64,000 nucleotides of DNA from Pedobacter sp014947265 (GTDB lineage Bacteria; Bacteroidota; Bacteroidia; Sphingobacteriales; Sphingobacteriaceae): the NCBI RefSeq assembly GCF_014947265.1, contig NZ_JADCNK010000004.1, forward strand, positions 372,001 through 436,000, given 5' to 3'. Below the pieces are notes generated by a model. The model was not told where the DNA came from, did not search any database, and was given only the letters and a program-made list of their open reading frames with translations. The translations under genes and the position numbers were made by a program. Each line of letters starts with the position of its first letter. The stretch's first letter is position 1. Below are positions 26,295 to 35,529 of the stretch, in pieces.

Positions 26295-28262
26295 ATGGAA
26301 GCGCTCATTTCTAATTACTGGTGGGTTTTAGTGGCACTGTTGTGCATCGTTTTATACAAATATATTTTACGTTTCTTATTCGGGATGGTCATCGTACCTG
26401 AAGACAGAATCGGCTTGATTACCAAAAAATTCGTGCTCTTCGGTTCAGACCGGGAGCTGCCCGATGGGCGCATTATTGCGGTTAAAGGAGAAGCCGGTTT
26501 CCAGGGAAAAACACTGGCGCCAGGATTGTACTTCGGAATGTGGTTCTGGCAGTACAGCGTAACGATGGAACAGTTTACCATCATTCCTGAAGGAAAAATC
26601 GGACTGATTATGGCCAAAGATGGTTCGGAAATCCCAACGGGAAATATCCTCGGGCAGCGGGTAGAATCTGATAATTTTCAGGATGCCGTGAAATTTCTTG
26701 ATAATGGTGGTCAGCGAGGCCGGCAAACCTCTTATATTACGTCAGGTTCCTATCGTATCAATACGATGTTATTCCAGGTTTCGGTTACCGAAATGATCCG
26801 CATTCAGGAAAGCATGGTGGGCATTGTAACCACTCTGGACGGTTTACCGATAGAGGCCAATCAGATTGCGGGCAAGCTTGTTGATGGCCACAACAATTTT
26901 CAGGATTTTGATGCCTTTATAAAACAAGGCGGTAACCGTGGGTTGCAGCCTCAGGTAATCCTGGCAGGATCTTACAACCTTAATCCATGGGCAATCCAGT
27001 TGGAGGAAATCCCTATGACCGAAATTGCAATCGGTTATGTTGGCGTCGTGATCTCATTTATTGGTACCGATGGAAATGACTTAACTGGTGCTGATTTTAA
27101 ACATGGCAACATTGTTGGTAAAGGCTCGAAAGGCGTTTGGTTAGAGCCACTTGGTCCTGGTAAATATCCGATTAACAAATACATTATGAAGGTAGAGTTG
27201 GTACCCACAACCAATTTGGTGTTAAACTGGGCATCTGCACGGAGTGAGGCGCATAATCTGGACAAAAACCTCTCAACCATTACCGTACGTTCTAAAGATG
27301 GTTTCCCTTTCAATTTGGATGTAGCGCAGATTATCCACGTACCTACTACAGAAGCACCAAAAGTAATTGCCCGTTTCGGTAATATGGTTAACCTGGTTTC
27401 GCAGGTTTTAGAACCCACAATTGGTAACTATTTCCGTAACTCGGCGCAGGGAAGTGATGTGATTGCTTTCTTGAGTACACGTAAAGAGCGTCAGGAATCG
27501 GCAAAGGAACATATCCGTAAAGTGCTTGATGAATATAATGTAAATGCGGTTGATACATTGATCGGTGACATTGTTCCGCCAGAATCGTTAATGAAAACCT
27601 TAACCGACCGTAAAATTGCAGAAGAGCAAAAAGTTACTTACGAAACCCAGAAACAGGCACAGGAAACCCGCCAGGGGATGGAGAAAGAAACTGCCATCGC
27701 AGATATGCAGAAAGATATTGTGAAAGCACAACAAAGCGTAGAGATTGCTGAGCGTACTGCTAGTGCAACGGTAAAAAAATCGGAAGGTGATGCCGCTGGT
27801 GTAAAACTTGCTGTAGGAGCAGAGGCAGAGGCCACTAAAATGAGGGCACATGCCGAAGCTGAAGCCACCAAAGCAAGGGCTCAAGCCGATTCGGAAGCGA
27901 TTAAGTTAAGGGCATCGGCAGAGGCCGAACAGATTTCCTTAACTGGTAGTGCCGAAGCAGGTAAAATTTTAGCTGTAGGTAAATCAACCGCCGAAGCTTA
28001 CGAGCTTGCTGTGAAAGCTTTGGGTGGCGAAAACTTTACCCGTTACAAAATTACTGAAGAATTATCAAAAGGTAATGTGAAACTGATCCCTGATGTACTG
28101 ATTGGCGGTAATGGTGGTAATCATGGAGGATCAGCTATGGATGGCTTATTAGGCTTAAAACTGATGGAATTAATGGATCCTCAGGCACGTAAAGAAGTGG
28201 TAGCGGTTGCAGAAATTGTAGAAACTAAAGCTAAACCTAAAAAGGATAATATCAACCCTTAA
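26295..28262 (+). CDS. Flotillin-like SPFH/band 7 protein
   Basis: Membrane-anchored scaffold protein of 655 aa. One N-terminal transmembrane helix (about 7-30) is followed by a long region containing two related segments (IIPEGKIGLIMAKDG... and IRIQESMVGIVTTLDG...), then the SPFH core (about 290-440). A long Ala/Glu-rich coiled coil with repeated AEAEATKARA-type heptads lies at about 440-570. The last ~80 residues are Gly-rich then charged. This resembles flotillin-related proteins that organise membrane domains. Monocistronic with a terminator. Confidence 0.86.
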   Translation: MEALISNYWWVLVALLCIVLYKYILRFLFGMVIVPEDRIGLITKKFVLFGSDRELPDGRIIAVKGEAGFQGKTLAPGLYFGMWFWQYSVTMEQFTIIPEGKIGLIMAKDGSEIPTGNILGQRVESDNFQDAVKFLDNGGQRGRQTSYITSGSYRINTMLFQVSVTEMIRIQESMVGIVTTLDGLPIEANQIAGKLVDGHNNFQDFDAFIKQGGNRGLQPQVILAGSYNLNPWAIQLEEIPMTEIAIGYVGVVISFIGTDGNDLTGADFKHGNIVGKGSKGVWLEPLGPGKYPINKYIMKVELVPTTNLVLNWASARSEAHNLDKNLSTITVRSKDGFPFNLDVAQIIHVPTTEAPKVIARFGNMVNLVSQVLEPTIGNYFRNSAQGSDVIAFLSTRKERQESAKEHIRKVLDEYNVNAVDTLIGDIVPPESLMKTLTDRKIAEEQKVTYETQKQAQETRQGMEKETAIADMQKDIVKAQQSVEIAERTASATVKKSEGDAAGVKLAVGAEAEATKMRAHAEAEATKARAQADSEAIKLRASAEAEQISLTGSAEAGKILAVGKSTAEAYELAVKALGGENFTRYKITEELSKGNVKLIPDVLIGGNGGNHGGSAMDGLLGLKLMELMDPQARKEVVAVAEIVETKAKPKKDNINP

Positions 28263-28280
28263 TTTGGTTAATCAGATTGG

Positions 28281-28314
28281 AAAGCCTCGATGAAAATCGG
28301 GGCTTTTTCTTTTT
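28281..28314 (+). terminator. Terminator after the SPFH gene
   Basis: AAGCCtCGAT (28282-28291) pairs with ATCGgGGCTT (28296-28305) over one mismatch; T-rich tail. Confidence 0.8.
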
Positions 28315-28322
28315 ATTAGTTA

Positions 28323-28538
28323 ATGATCCTGGTTGGTGCTTTGTCGGTTGGTGGGTTAACGTTAATAGTTGCAATAACCATGCTATCTAAACGGGATAGA
28401 AATGGCAGCCTCCGATTTAAGCACTTATCTTTATTGTTTTATGGCGTGCTTGCTTGTTTCACAGGTTTCATCGGAGCTATAATGGATAGCCCGACTGACA
28501 AACGTTTGAAATGCTGCTTTTGCTTTTCCTATAAATAG
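28323..28538 (+). CDS. Possible small membrane protein, 71 aa
   Basis: Unrecognised frame with two hydrophobic segments (about 2-22 and 37-55) separated by a basic loop (SKRDRNGSLRFKH). It begins nine bases after the SPFH terminator, and no promoter is evident. The C-terminus is Cys-rich (CCFCFS), which looks unselected. It may be a real two-helix protein or chance; low confidence. Confidence 0.3.
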   Translation: MILVGALSVGGLTLIVAITMLSKRDRNGSLRFKHLSLLFYGVLACFTGFIGAIMDSPTDKRLKCCFCFSYK

Positions 28539-28680
28539 AAAAACAATTACATAATTATGCCGTTCTACTTTTAAACAAAATAGTAACTTTGCAACCTAAT
28601 TTAGAATGACTGAATTTTTAATGATTGAATGATGTGAAATTCACTCATTCTACCATTCTCTCATCCAATAATTTTAAGAA
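28539..28680. promoter_or_regulatory. Upstream region of aguB with -7 element and repeat
   Basis: TAACTTTG at 28585-28592 fits the -7 consensus. It is followed by a degenerate inverted tract in which 'gattgaatgatgtgaa' is answered by 'attcactcattctac', ending at the start codon. This could form a 5'-UTR hairpin. Confidence 0.45.
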
Positions 28681-29556
28681 ATGAAGAAAGTAAAAGTTGG
28701 CTTAGTGCAAATGAGTTGTACTAAAGATAAGCAAGAAAATTTAGATAAAGCGATTGCGAAAGTAAGGGAAGCAGCTGCAAAAGGTGCGCAGATTGTGTGC
28801 TTGCAGGAGCTTTTTACTTCTTTATATTTCTGCGATGTTGAAGATTACGACAATTTTGACCTGGCAGAAGCTATTCCTGGTCCTTCTACAGATGCTTTGC
28901 AGGTTGTAGCTAAAGAATTGGGTGTGGTAATTATCGCTTCATTGTTTGAGAAACGTGCCGAAGGTTTGTATCACAATACCACCGCTGTTTTAGATGCTGA
29001 TGGTTCATATTTAGGTAAATACCGTAAAATGCATATTCCTGATGATCCTGCTTTCTACGAAAAATTTTACTTTACCCCAGGCGATTTAGGCTATAAGGTT
29101 TTCGAAACCAAATTTGCTAAAATCGGTATCCTGATCTGTTGGGATCAATGGTATCCTGAAGCTTCGCGTATTACAGCCTTAATGGGTGCCGATATCATGT
29201 TCTATCCAACTGCAATTGGCTGGGCTACTGATCAGGATGAAGAAACGAATCAAGATCAATACAATGCCTGGCAAACCATTCAACGCTCACATGCAGTGGC
29301 GAATGGAGTACCGGTGGTGAGTGTAAACCGCGTTGGTTTTGAGCAAGATGGCGCTATGAAATTCTGGGGCGGAAGTTTTGCTACGAACGCACAGGGCAAA
29401 TTGCTTTACTTAGGATCGCACGATTTAGAGGAAACTGAAGTAGTTGAACTGGATCTATCAGAATCTGATTTCTTCCGTAAACACTGGCCTTTTTTAAGAG
29501 ATAGAAGAATCGATTCTTACCAACCGATTACAAAAAGATATATTGATGGGGATTAA
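28681..29556 (+). CDS. aguB: N-carbamoylputrescine amidase
   Basis: Nitrilase-superfamily enzyme converting N-carbamoylputrescine to putrescine, CO2 and NH3; cytoplasmic. The catalytic triad is Glu43 (CLQELFTS), Lys116 (KYRKMHIPDD) and Cys153 (LICWDQWYPE). The 291-aa length fits AguB. aguA lies 175 bases downstream on the same strand, making the agmatine route to putrescine complete and supporting the assignment over other amidases. Confidence 0.94.
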   Translation: MKKVKVGLVQMSCTKDKQENLDKAIAKVREAAAKGAQIVCLQELFTSLYFCDVEDYDNFDLAEAIPGPSTDALQVVAKELGVVIIASLFEKRAEGLYHNTTAVLDADGSYLGKYRKMHIPDDPAFYEKFYFTPGDLGYKVFETKFAKIGILICWDQWYPEASRITALMGADIMFYPTAIGWATDQDEETNQDQYNAWQTIQRSHAVANGVPVVSVNRVGFEQDGAMKFWGGSFATNAQGKLLYLGSHDLEETEVVELDLSESDFFRKHWPFLRDRRIDSYQPITKRYIDGD

Positions 29557-29620
29557 GCGGAAAGGGTAAAGACCAAAGCTTAAAGCGAAAAACTATGGAT
29601 GATAGTTTAATTTTATTAAT

Positions 29621-29675
29621 AGATCTCTCCATTGCGCTGCGCTTCATCCGATAGCTATCGGATCGAGATGACGAC
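29621..29675. repeat. Interspersed hairpin element between aguB and aguA
   Basis: AGATCTCTCC end, palindrome atccgatagctatcggat, and a gatgacgac end. Member of the GTCAT/AGATCT family. Confidence 0.6.
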
Positions 29676-29731
29676 CATCCAAATCCATGGTTCGTGTCCT
29701 CACGGACCATTTATTTATAAATTAAAATTAG

Positions 29732-30808
29732 ATGTCAAATTTTCCTCCTAAAAAAGATTTAAATATCAATCAATTTGATTATTCCCCGAAGAAGCAAGGT
29801 TATGCTTTTCCTGCCGAGTGGGCTAAACATGAGGCAACCTGGTTAAGCTGGCCCCATAAAGAAGCCTCTTGGCCAGATAAAATCGAGACTATTTACGAAC
29901 CATATTGCCAATTTATCAAAGCTGTTGCCGAAGGCGAGAAAGTGCGTATTAATGTTAAGGATGAAGAAATGAAAGCTTTTGCTGTTTCTGAATTAACGAA
30001 AGTAGAAGTTGATTTAAATCAGGTTGAATTTTATTTCAATGAAACCAATGATGCCTGGTGCCGCGATCACGGTCCAGCATTTTTGCTAAAAGGAAATGAA
30101 AAGGCTATTATAGATTGGGGTTACAATGCCTGGGGTGGAAAATATCCTCCATTTGACCTGGATGATGTAATTCCGACGAAGATTGCCAAACATTTTAATC
30201 TCCCTTTATTTACGCCAGATATTGTAATGGAAGGTGGTTCGGTAGAGTTTAACGGCGCAGGTACGGTTCTAACCACCACAGCTTGTTTGTTGAATGAAAA
30301 CCGCAATCCGCATTTAACCAAAGAGCAGATCGAAAAGTATTTGCTTGAATATTATGGACAGGATCAGGTTTTATGGTTGGGCGATGGGATTGTAGGTGAT
30401 GATACCGATGGCCATATTGATGATATTACACGATTTGTGAACGAGGATACGGTTTTAACGGTTGTAGAAAGCAATCCGCTTGATGAAAATTATATCTTAT
30501 TACAAGAGAATCTGGAGGCCTTAAAAGCCATGAAGCTGAAAGATGGCAGACCATTGAACATTGTTGAATTGCCGATGCCATCACCAGTAATTTATGATGA
30601 TACACGTTTGCCTGCATCTTATGCGAACTTTTACATTGCTAATGCTGCGGTAATTGTGCCAATTTTTGATGATGTAAATGACCAGAAAGCTTTAGATATT
30701 ATCCAGGGCTGTTTCCCTGATCGCAAAGTGATTGGAATCAACTCAGTCGATATTATTTGGGGATTGGGAAGTTTTCATTGTTTAAGTCAACAGGAACCGG
30801 CGTTATAA
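29732..30808 (+). CDS. aguA: Agmatine deiminase
   Basis: Hydrolyses agmatine to N-carbamoylputrescine and ammonia; cytoplasmic. The PAD-type fold is recognised by EATWLSWPH, NDAWCRDHGPAF, MEGGSVEFNG and the His block DDTDGHIDDITRFV. The catalytic Cys350 is in GLGSFHCLSQQ near the C-terminus. Full length at 358 aa. It acts immediately before AguB in the same pathway. A VOC-family gene starts nine bases after the stop. Confidence 0.95.
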   Translation: MSNFPPKKDLNINQFDYSPKKQGYAFPAEWAKHEATWLSWPHKEASWPDKIETIYEPYCQFIKAVAEGEKVRINVKDEEMKAFAVSELTKVEVDLNQVEFYFNETNDAWCRDHGPAFLLKGNEKAIIDWGYNAWGGKYPPFDLDDVIPTKIAKHFNLPLFTPDIVMEGGSVEFNGAGTVLTTTACLLNENRNPHLTKEQIEKYLLEYYGQDQVLWLGDGIVGDDTDGHIDDITRFVNEDTVLTVVESNPLDENYILLQENLEALKAMKLKDGRPLNIVELPMPSPVIYDDTRLPASYANFYIANAAVIVPIFDDVNDQKALDIIQGCFPDRKVIGINSVDIIWGLGSFHCLSQQEPAL

Positions 30809-30817
30809 TTTATTGAT

Positions 30818-31186
30818 ATGAAACTGAGCAGAATAATTTTATTTGGTAATGATATTGGTGCCCTAAAGGTCTTTTATCAGTCCGTTTTTAATTTTTCGTT
30901 AATAGAAGAAATTGAAAACGAGTGGCTGGTTTTCAACGCGGGAGTCATCGAAATTGCTTTTCATCGGATTGGGGAATCATTCAGAAATGAGGATTCTTTT
31001 CGTGCAGAAAGTAATGTGAAACTAGTTTTTAGTATTGAAGAAGATATTGAAGAGCTTCGAAAACGACTTATAGAAAGAGGTGCAAAAATGAAAGATATCA
31101 AATCTTTTGAAGGCATTGATTTTCTTTTTTGCGATGGGGAGGACATAGAGGGGAACATTTTTCAGCTTAGCCAGAAAAAAGCATAA
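30818..31186 (+). CDS. VOC (glyoxalase/bleomycin-resistance) family protein
   Basis: 122-aa single-module protein with two beta-alpha-beta-beta-beta halves: MKLSRIILFGNDIGALKVFYQ and SIEEDIEELRKRLIERGAKM, ending in DGEDIEGNIFQLSQ. Metal-ligand positions are only partly conserved, so an enzymatic role is uncertain. It is nine bases behind aguA and probably cotranscribed, but has no obvious metabolic link to it. Confidence 0.8.
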   Translation: MKLSRIILFGNDIGALKVFYQSVFNFSLIEEIENEWLVFNAGVIEIAFHRIGESFRNEDSFRAESNVKLVFSIEEDIEELRKRLIERGAKMKDIKSFEGIDFLFCDGEDIEGNIFQLSQKKA

Positions 31187-31207
31187 TCTTTTGTTGCTAT
31201 AAATTAT

Positions 31208-31245
31208 AACTTTACAACATTAAAATATTTCAACTTTACAACATT
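31208..31245 (+). promoter_or_regulatory. Direct repeats immediately upstream of fabG
   Basis: AACTTTACAACATT occurs twice (31208-31221 and 31232-31245), 24 bp apart, the second copy ending six bases before the ATG. It may be a regulator site or a duplicated promoter -7 region (TAACTTTA). Confidence 0.4.
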
Positions 31246-31250
31246 TCATA

Positions 31251-31994
31251 ATGAAATTATTAGAAGGAAAAACAGCATTAATTACAGGCGCATCTAAAGG
31301 AATCGGCCGGAAAATAGCAGAGAAATTTGCCGAGCAGGGCGCTAATGTAGCTTTTACATATTTATCATCAGTAGAAAAAGGTGAGGCTTTAGAGCAGGAA
31401 TTACAAAGCTTCGGAACAAAGATTAAAGGTTACCGTTCTGATGCTTCTAAATTTGCTGAAGCAGAACAGTTAATCAATGATATCGTAGCTGAGTTTGGAA
31501 CTATTGATATCGTAGTGAATAATGCGGGCATTACTAAAGATGGTTTATTGATGCGCATGAGTGAAGAAAACTGGGATGACGTGATTAATATCAACTTAAA
31601 ATCAATCTTCAACGTAACCAAGGCAGCTTCTAAAATAATGATGAAAGCCCGTAAAGGCGTTTTTATCAATATGGGTTCCATTGTGGGCACTACGGGTAAT
31701 GCTGGTCAGGCCAATTATGCTGCTTCTAAAGCAGGAATCATCGGTTTTACCAAATCAATCGCAAAAGAATTAGGTTCGAGAAATATCCGGGCCAACGTGG
31801 TTGCACCAGGTTTTATCCGTACCGAAATGACAGATATTCTTGATCCGAAAGTAGTTGAAGGATGGGAAAAAGATATTCCGTTAAAACGTGCCGGTGAGAC
31901 TGAAGATATTGCCAATGTTTGTGTGTTCCTAGCCTCAGATATGAGCGCTTACGTGACCGGACAAACCTTGTCTGTTTGCGGTGGGATGCTGTAA
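31251..31994 (+). CDS. fabG: 3-oxoacyl-[acyl-carrier-protein] reductase
   Basis: NADPH-dependent SDR of type II fatty acid synthesis; cytoplasmic. Cofactor motif TGASKGIG (12-19), NNAG (90-93), catalytic Ser143, Tyr156 and Lys160 (YAASK). The 247-aa length and the C-terminal ending VTGQTLSVCGGML are typical. Monocistronic, with a strong terminator. Specialised SDR roles cannot be excluded, but similarity to housekeeping FabG is high. Confidence 0.93.
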   Translation: MKLLEGKTALITGASKGIGRKIAEKFAEQGANVAFTYLSSVEKGEALEQELQSFGTKIKGYRSDASKFAEAEQLINDIVAEFGTIDIVVNNAGITKDGLLMRMSEENWDDVININLKSIFNVTKAASKIMMKARKGVFINMGSIVGTTGNAGQANYAASKAGIIGFTKSIAKELGSRNIRANVVAPGFIRTEMTDILDPKVVEGWEKDIPLKRAGETEDIANVCVFLASDMSAYVTGQTLSVCGGML

Positions 31995-32030
31995 TTAAGC
32001 AAAAAGCTTAAAGACCAAAGATAAAAGCGA

Positions 32031-32070
32031 AAATCTGCCAGTAACTGAGTTTTCTGGCAGATTTTTTTAT
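32031..32070 (+). terminator. Terminator after fabG
   Basis: 11-bp perfect stem AAATCTGCCAG / CTGGCAGATTT with a 12-nt loop, followed by TTTT. Confidence 0.9.
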
Positions 32071-32081
32071 TTAAGATAACC

Positions 32082-32354
32082 ATGACCCTAAGTAAAATAA
32101 TTCTGATTAGTGCCTGTACTTTGATTGTAATACTCGGTATTACCGCCGCATTCAATAGTGTAGCCGATGGTAATAATGTGATTGGTTTCCCTTTTGTTTT
32201 TTATGAATATTTAGGCGGAAAGCGGTTTCCTGAACCTACTACACGCCATTGGTTCAATTTCTTTGCTTGTGCTATTGATGTCATACTTCTTTTTTGGGTT
32301 CCTTTTACCGGTTTGCTTTTTTATCAAAGAAAACAGACTGCTAAAAAGAAATAG
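32082..32354 (+). CDS. Hypothetical 90-aa two-helix membrane protein
   Basis: Not recognised. Two hydrophobic segments (about 3-26 and 58-80) flank a loop with FVFYEYLGGKRFPEP. The C-terminus is Lys-rich (RKQTAKKK), expected in the cytoplasm. The orderly hydrophobicity and the ATG right after the fabG terminator support a real gene. No partner is suggested by the context. Confidence 0.6.
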   Translation: MTLSKIILISACTLIVILGITAAFNSVADGNNVIGFPFVFYEYLGGKRFPEPTTRHWFNFFACAIDVILLFWVPFTGLLFYQRKQTAKKK

Positions 32355-32422
32355 CGATTATTGGAAGGTTGCAAGGTTTTGCGAGCAGAACATTGCACCT
32401 TTTCAACCTTTTAACTTTTCAA

Positions 32423-33157
32423 CTATTTTACAACATATTTCCCTTTAACCTCACTAACTTTCGGTTGCGTTTTATTCTTTTCGAAAGCTAAATACCCGGC
32501 TTGTAACGATTTCCAAAAGTTTGCCTGCATTGGGAATTGAGTACTATGTTTCTTCATATTTCCGTCTGTCATTTTGAAAGGATAGAGGTTAACAGGAATC
32601 CTTTCCTGACCCGCATTTCTGGCTTCAACACCCAATACATACACTTCTTTAATTTTTTCGTCGGTTAAAGGAATACAGCCTACGGTTACACAATTGCCAT
32701 GGATATAAATATCACTTCCAGGTTTTCTATCCTTTCCGGTTCTTACATAATCAACTGTATTTGGATAGTTTACACCCAGTGATAGGTGGAAATTACTCAT
32801 CGGGTTAAAAACATTAATGTAATAAAAACCTTCTGGTGTTTGTCCATCTCCTTCAATCACTTTTGGGCCAATGGTGCCAGAATGCGCACAAAAATCGTAA
32901 GTTCTGAATAAAGAATAGGTTTTAGCCGAATTATTCTTTAACCACACCTCAAGTTTGCCTTCAGTTTTATAAGCATTAATCACCATGGAGAATTTATCTC
33001 CATAACCACCCGCCTGAACAAATTTTCTCAATGTTTCCCATTTTTCGCTATACGCTTTTTCTACTCTTTCAAATTTAATTTGAGTGGCTTTAAAATTATT
33101 TTGGGCATTCACCATAAGGCTTAGAGATAGCAGAAATGTTAAACAGATTAATTTCAT
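32423..33157 (-). CDS. YafK-like L,D-transpeptidase family protein
   Basis: Secreted YkuD-domain enzyme, 244 aa, with a signal peptide ending near MVNAQ. The catalytic motif is HGNCVTVGCIPLTDEKIKE, with the active Cys in GCIP. YafK-type proteins in other bacteria act on peptidoglycan crosslinks or on peptidoglycan-lipoprotein links. The frame extends to 33271 but MKLICLTFLLSL at 33157 is the obvious signal-peptide start. Divergent from the VWA gene. Confidence 0.88.
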   Translation of the reverse strand: MKLICLTFLLSLSLMVNAQNNFKATQIKFERVEKAYSEKWETLRKFVQAGGYGDKFSMVINAYKTEGKLEVWLKNNSAKTYSLFRTYDFCAHSGTIGPKVIEGDGQTPEGFYYINVFNPMSNFHLSLGVNYPNTVDYVRTGKDRKPGSDIYIHGNCVTVGCIPLTDEKIKEVYVLGVEARNAGQERIPVNLYPFKMTDGNMKKHSTQFPMQANFWKSLQAGYLAFEKNKTQPKVSEVKGKYVVK

Positions 33158-33360
33158 AAGGATTGATTTTGTTAAAACTAACGAATTTATCTTTTTTAAC
33201 CGCAAAGGCCACTGAGATTTCCTTATTACGATGGCGCAAAGGTCGCTAAGCTTAAAAAATGAAGGGTGCACATTATCTTTGCGATACTTTGCGTAAATTC
33301 TTTGCGCACTTTGCGGTTATAACCTTGAAAATTTCCTCAAAATTACCATCTTTATGAATT

Positions 33361-35448
33361 ATGAACAGTTTTTTTTCGGGTACATCTATTTTGTTTTTTC
33401 TCGGTTGCCTGGCTTTAGGCACGCTGTATGCCTGGTTGTTGTATCGTGGTAACAAAAATCTGGATAAAAAACTTCAATATGGCTTAACAGCATTGCGGAT
33501 TGTAGTGGTTACCACTATTGCATGGTTAATATTTGCTCCGCTCATTAAAACCTTAAATTATACTTTAGATAAGCCTGTAATCATCATCGGACAAGATAAT
33601 TCTCTTTCTGTTGGTCAGGTTAAAGCAGCAGGTTTCGACCAAAAATTATACGAACAGCATCTTAAAGCTTTAAAAGATAAATTATCAGACAAATACGAGG
33701 TGAAAACGCTTCACTTTGGCGATCAGGTTGCAGATGGTTTCGATTTTAAAAATCAGGGTAAATTAACCGATGCCTCTGCTTTTTTTCAAAAAGTTAGGGA
33801 TGAATATACCAACAGAAATGTTGGTGCGATAATTTTAGCCACTGATGGTATTTTTAACCATGGTGGAAATCCGCTATACAGCATCAATCAGATCAATGCG
33901 CCGGTTTATACCATTGCCTTGGGAGATAGTATCCCGAAGCGTGATATCTTGATTTCGAATGTGAATTACAATAACATTGTATACCTGGATGATGATTTCA
34001 CGATCGAAGTTCAGGTGCAGGCTTTTCAAAGCGATGGCGAAAATACGCCTTTAACTGTTAGTCAGAATGGAGCAAAGATTGAACAGCAAAACATATCGAT
34101 TAGTGGCAATTCTTTTGTTAAAACGGTTCCTGTTAAAATCCATGCAGGTAAAATCGGCGTTCAGAAATACACTGTTCAATTGGGTGCGTTAAAAAATGAA
34201 ATCACTACACGAAATAATGTTCAGACTTTTTATGTGGAGGTAATTGACGGCAGGCAGAAAGTATTACTGGCTGCAGTTGCACCACACCCAGATTTAGGGG
34301 TGTTAAAAGAAGCTATTTCACTCAATAAACATTACGAAGCTAAACTTGCCCTGGCCGATGATTTAAACGCAATAGATCCATCCAAATTCGATTTAATTGT
34401 TTTGTATCAGTTGCCCGATGTTCAAAATATTTCATCAGTATTTTTAAAGAAGTTGGCCGGTTTGAAGAAGCCTGTCTGGTACATTTTGGGCGCTCAGAGC
34501 AATATTAATGCCTTCAACCAGATCCAGAATCAGGTGAATCTGAGTTCAGCCAATGGTTCTGTTCAGGAGGTATATGCTGATTTTGCCAGTGGTTTTACCA
34601 GTTTTAATCTCACGGAAGAAGATAAAAAACAGTTTTCGGCTTTCGATCCGCTGCTTGGTCCGTTTGGAAGGCTGACCATAAACGCAGGCGCAACACCCGT
34701 TTTCAATCAGCGTATTGGCAAAGTGAGTACCCAGCAACCATTATTATTGTTCTTTGCAAATGAAAATGGCTTAAAGGCAGGTTATCTGATGGGAGAGGGG
34801 CTATGGCGCTGGAAACTTTCAGAGGCTGAAAATGAAAGTAATCAATCTGTTTTAAATGACCTGATTTCAAAAACGGTTCAATACCTCTCGGTTAAGGATG
34901 ATAAGCGAAGGTTTAAGGTATTTCCTTCAAAGTCTGCTTATGATGAAAATGAAGCCATCCAGTTTAACGGCACGCTTTATAACGATAGCTACCAACCTGT
35001 AAATGAGCCGGAAGTTAAACTTCTGGTCAAAAATGAAGCCGGAAAAGTATTTAACTATATCTTCTCTAAAACAGAAAATGGCTATCAGTTAGATGCAGGA
35101 ACCATGGCCGCTGGCAATTATTCCTACCTGGCTAATGCAGAACTGGGAGGAAAGAAATTCACCGCTTCGGGCAGTTTCTATGTAAATGCACTGATTGCAG
35201 AATACCAACAGACAACTGCCAATCACCAGCTTTTAAATACGATGTCTAAACAAAGCAATGGCAAGTTGTTTATGCCCGAAAACCTGCTTAAAATAGCTGA
35301 CGAGATTGCTAAAAACGAGAACATTAAAACCATCAGTTACGAAGATCGCAAGTACGATGAACTAATTAGTATGAAATGGTTATTTGGCTTAGTGCTGATC
35401 TTATTGAGTACAGAGTGGTTTTTAAGGAAAAGGAACGGAGAGCTTTAG
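33361..35448 (+). CDS. VWA-domain membrane protein
   Basis: 695-aa inner-membrane protein. Two N-terminal transmembrane helices (about 9-27 and 42-62) precede a large periplasmic part, and one helix lies near the C-terminus (about 670-688). The VWA MIDAS is visible as DNSLS (Asp79-Ser83) and ATDGIFNHGG further on. The remainder is beta-rich, like the BatA/aerotolerance-type or DUF4159-associated proteins of Bacteroidota. Function is not established, and no MoxR ATPase gene is adjacent. Confidence 0.75.
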   Translation: MNSFFSGTSILFFLGCLALGTLYAWLLYRGNKNLDKKLQYGLTALRIVVVTTIAWLIFAPLIKTLNYTLDKPVIIIGQDNSLSVGQVKAAGFDQKLYEQHLKALKDKLSDKYEVKTLHFGDQVADGFDFKNQGKLTDASAFFQKVRDEYTNRNVGAIILATDGIFNHGGNPLYSINQINAPVYTIALGDSIPKRDILISNVNYNNIVYLDDDFTIEVQVQAFQSDGENTPLTVSQNGAKIEQQNISISGNSFVKTVPVKIHAGKIGVQKYTVQLGALKNEITTRNNVQTFYVEVIDGRQKVLLAAVAPHPDLGVLKEAISLNKHYEAKLALADDLNAIDPSKFDLIVLYQLPDVQNISSVFLKKLAGLKKPVWYILGAQSNINAFNQIQNQVNLSSANGSVQEVYADFASGFTSFNLTEEDKKQFSAFDPLLGPFGRLTINAGATPVFNQRIGKVSTQQPLLLFFANENGLKAGYLMGEGLWRWKLSEAENESNQSVLNDLISKTVQYLSVKDDKRRFKVFPSKSAYDENEAIQFNGTLYNDSYQPVNEPEVKLLVKNEAGKVFNYIFSKTENGYQLDAGTMAAGNYSYLANAELGGKKFTASGSFYVNALIAEYQQTTANHQLLNTMSKQSNGKLFMPENLLKIADEIAKNENIKTISYEDRKYDELISMKWLFGLVLILLSTEWFLRKRNGEL

Positions 35449-35449
35449 T

Positions 35450-35528
35450 TGATGTAAAATGTGGTGATGTAAGATGGATGATGTCGCCAATTTCCCCCCT
35501 CTTTCATCATCCCTCTTCCATTTTACCT
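35450..35528. repeat. Purine/pyrimidine arm repeat after the VWA gene
   Basis: 'gatgtaaaatgtggtgatg' followed by 'catccctcttccattttac' makes an imperfect inverted repeat. Located between convergent genes. Confidence 0.5.
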
Positions 35529-35529
35529 C

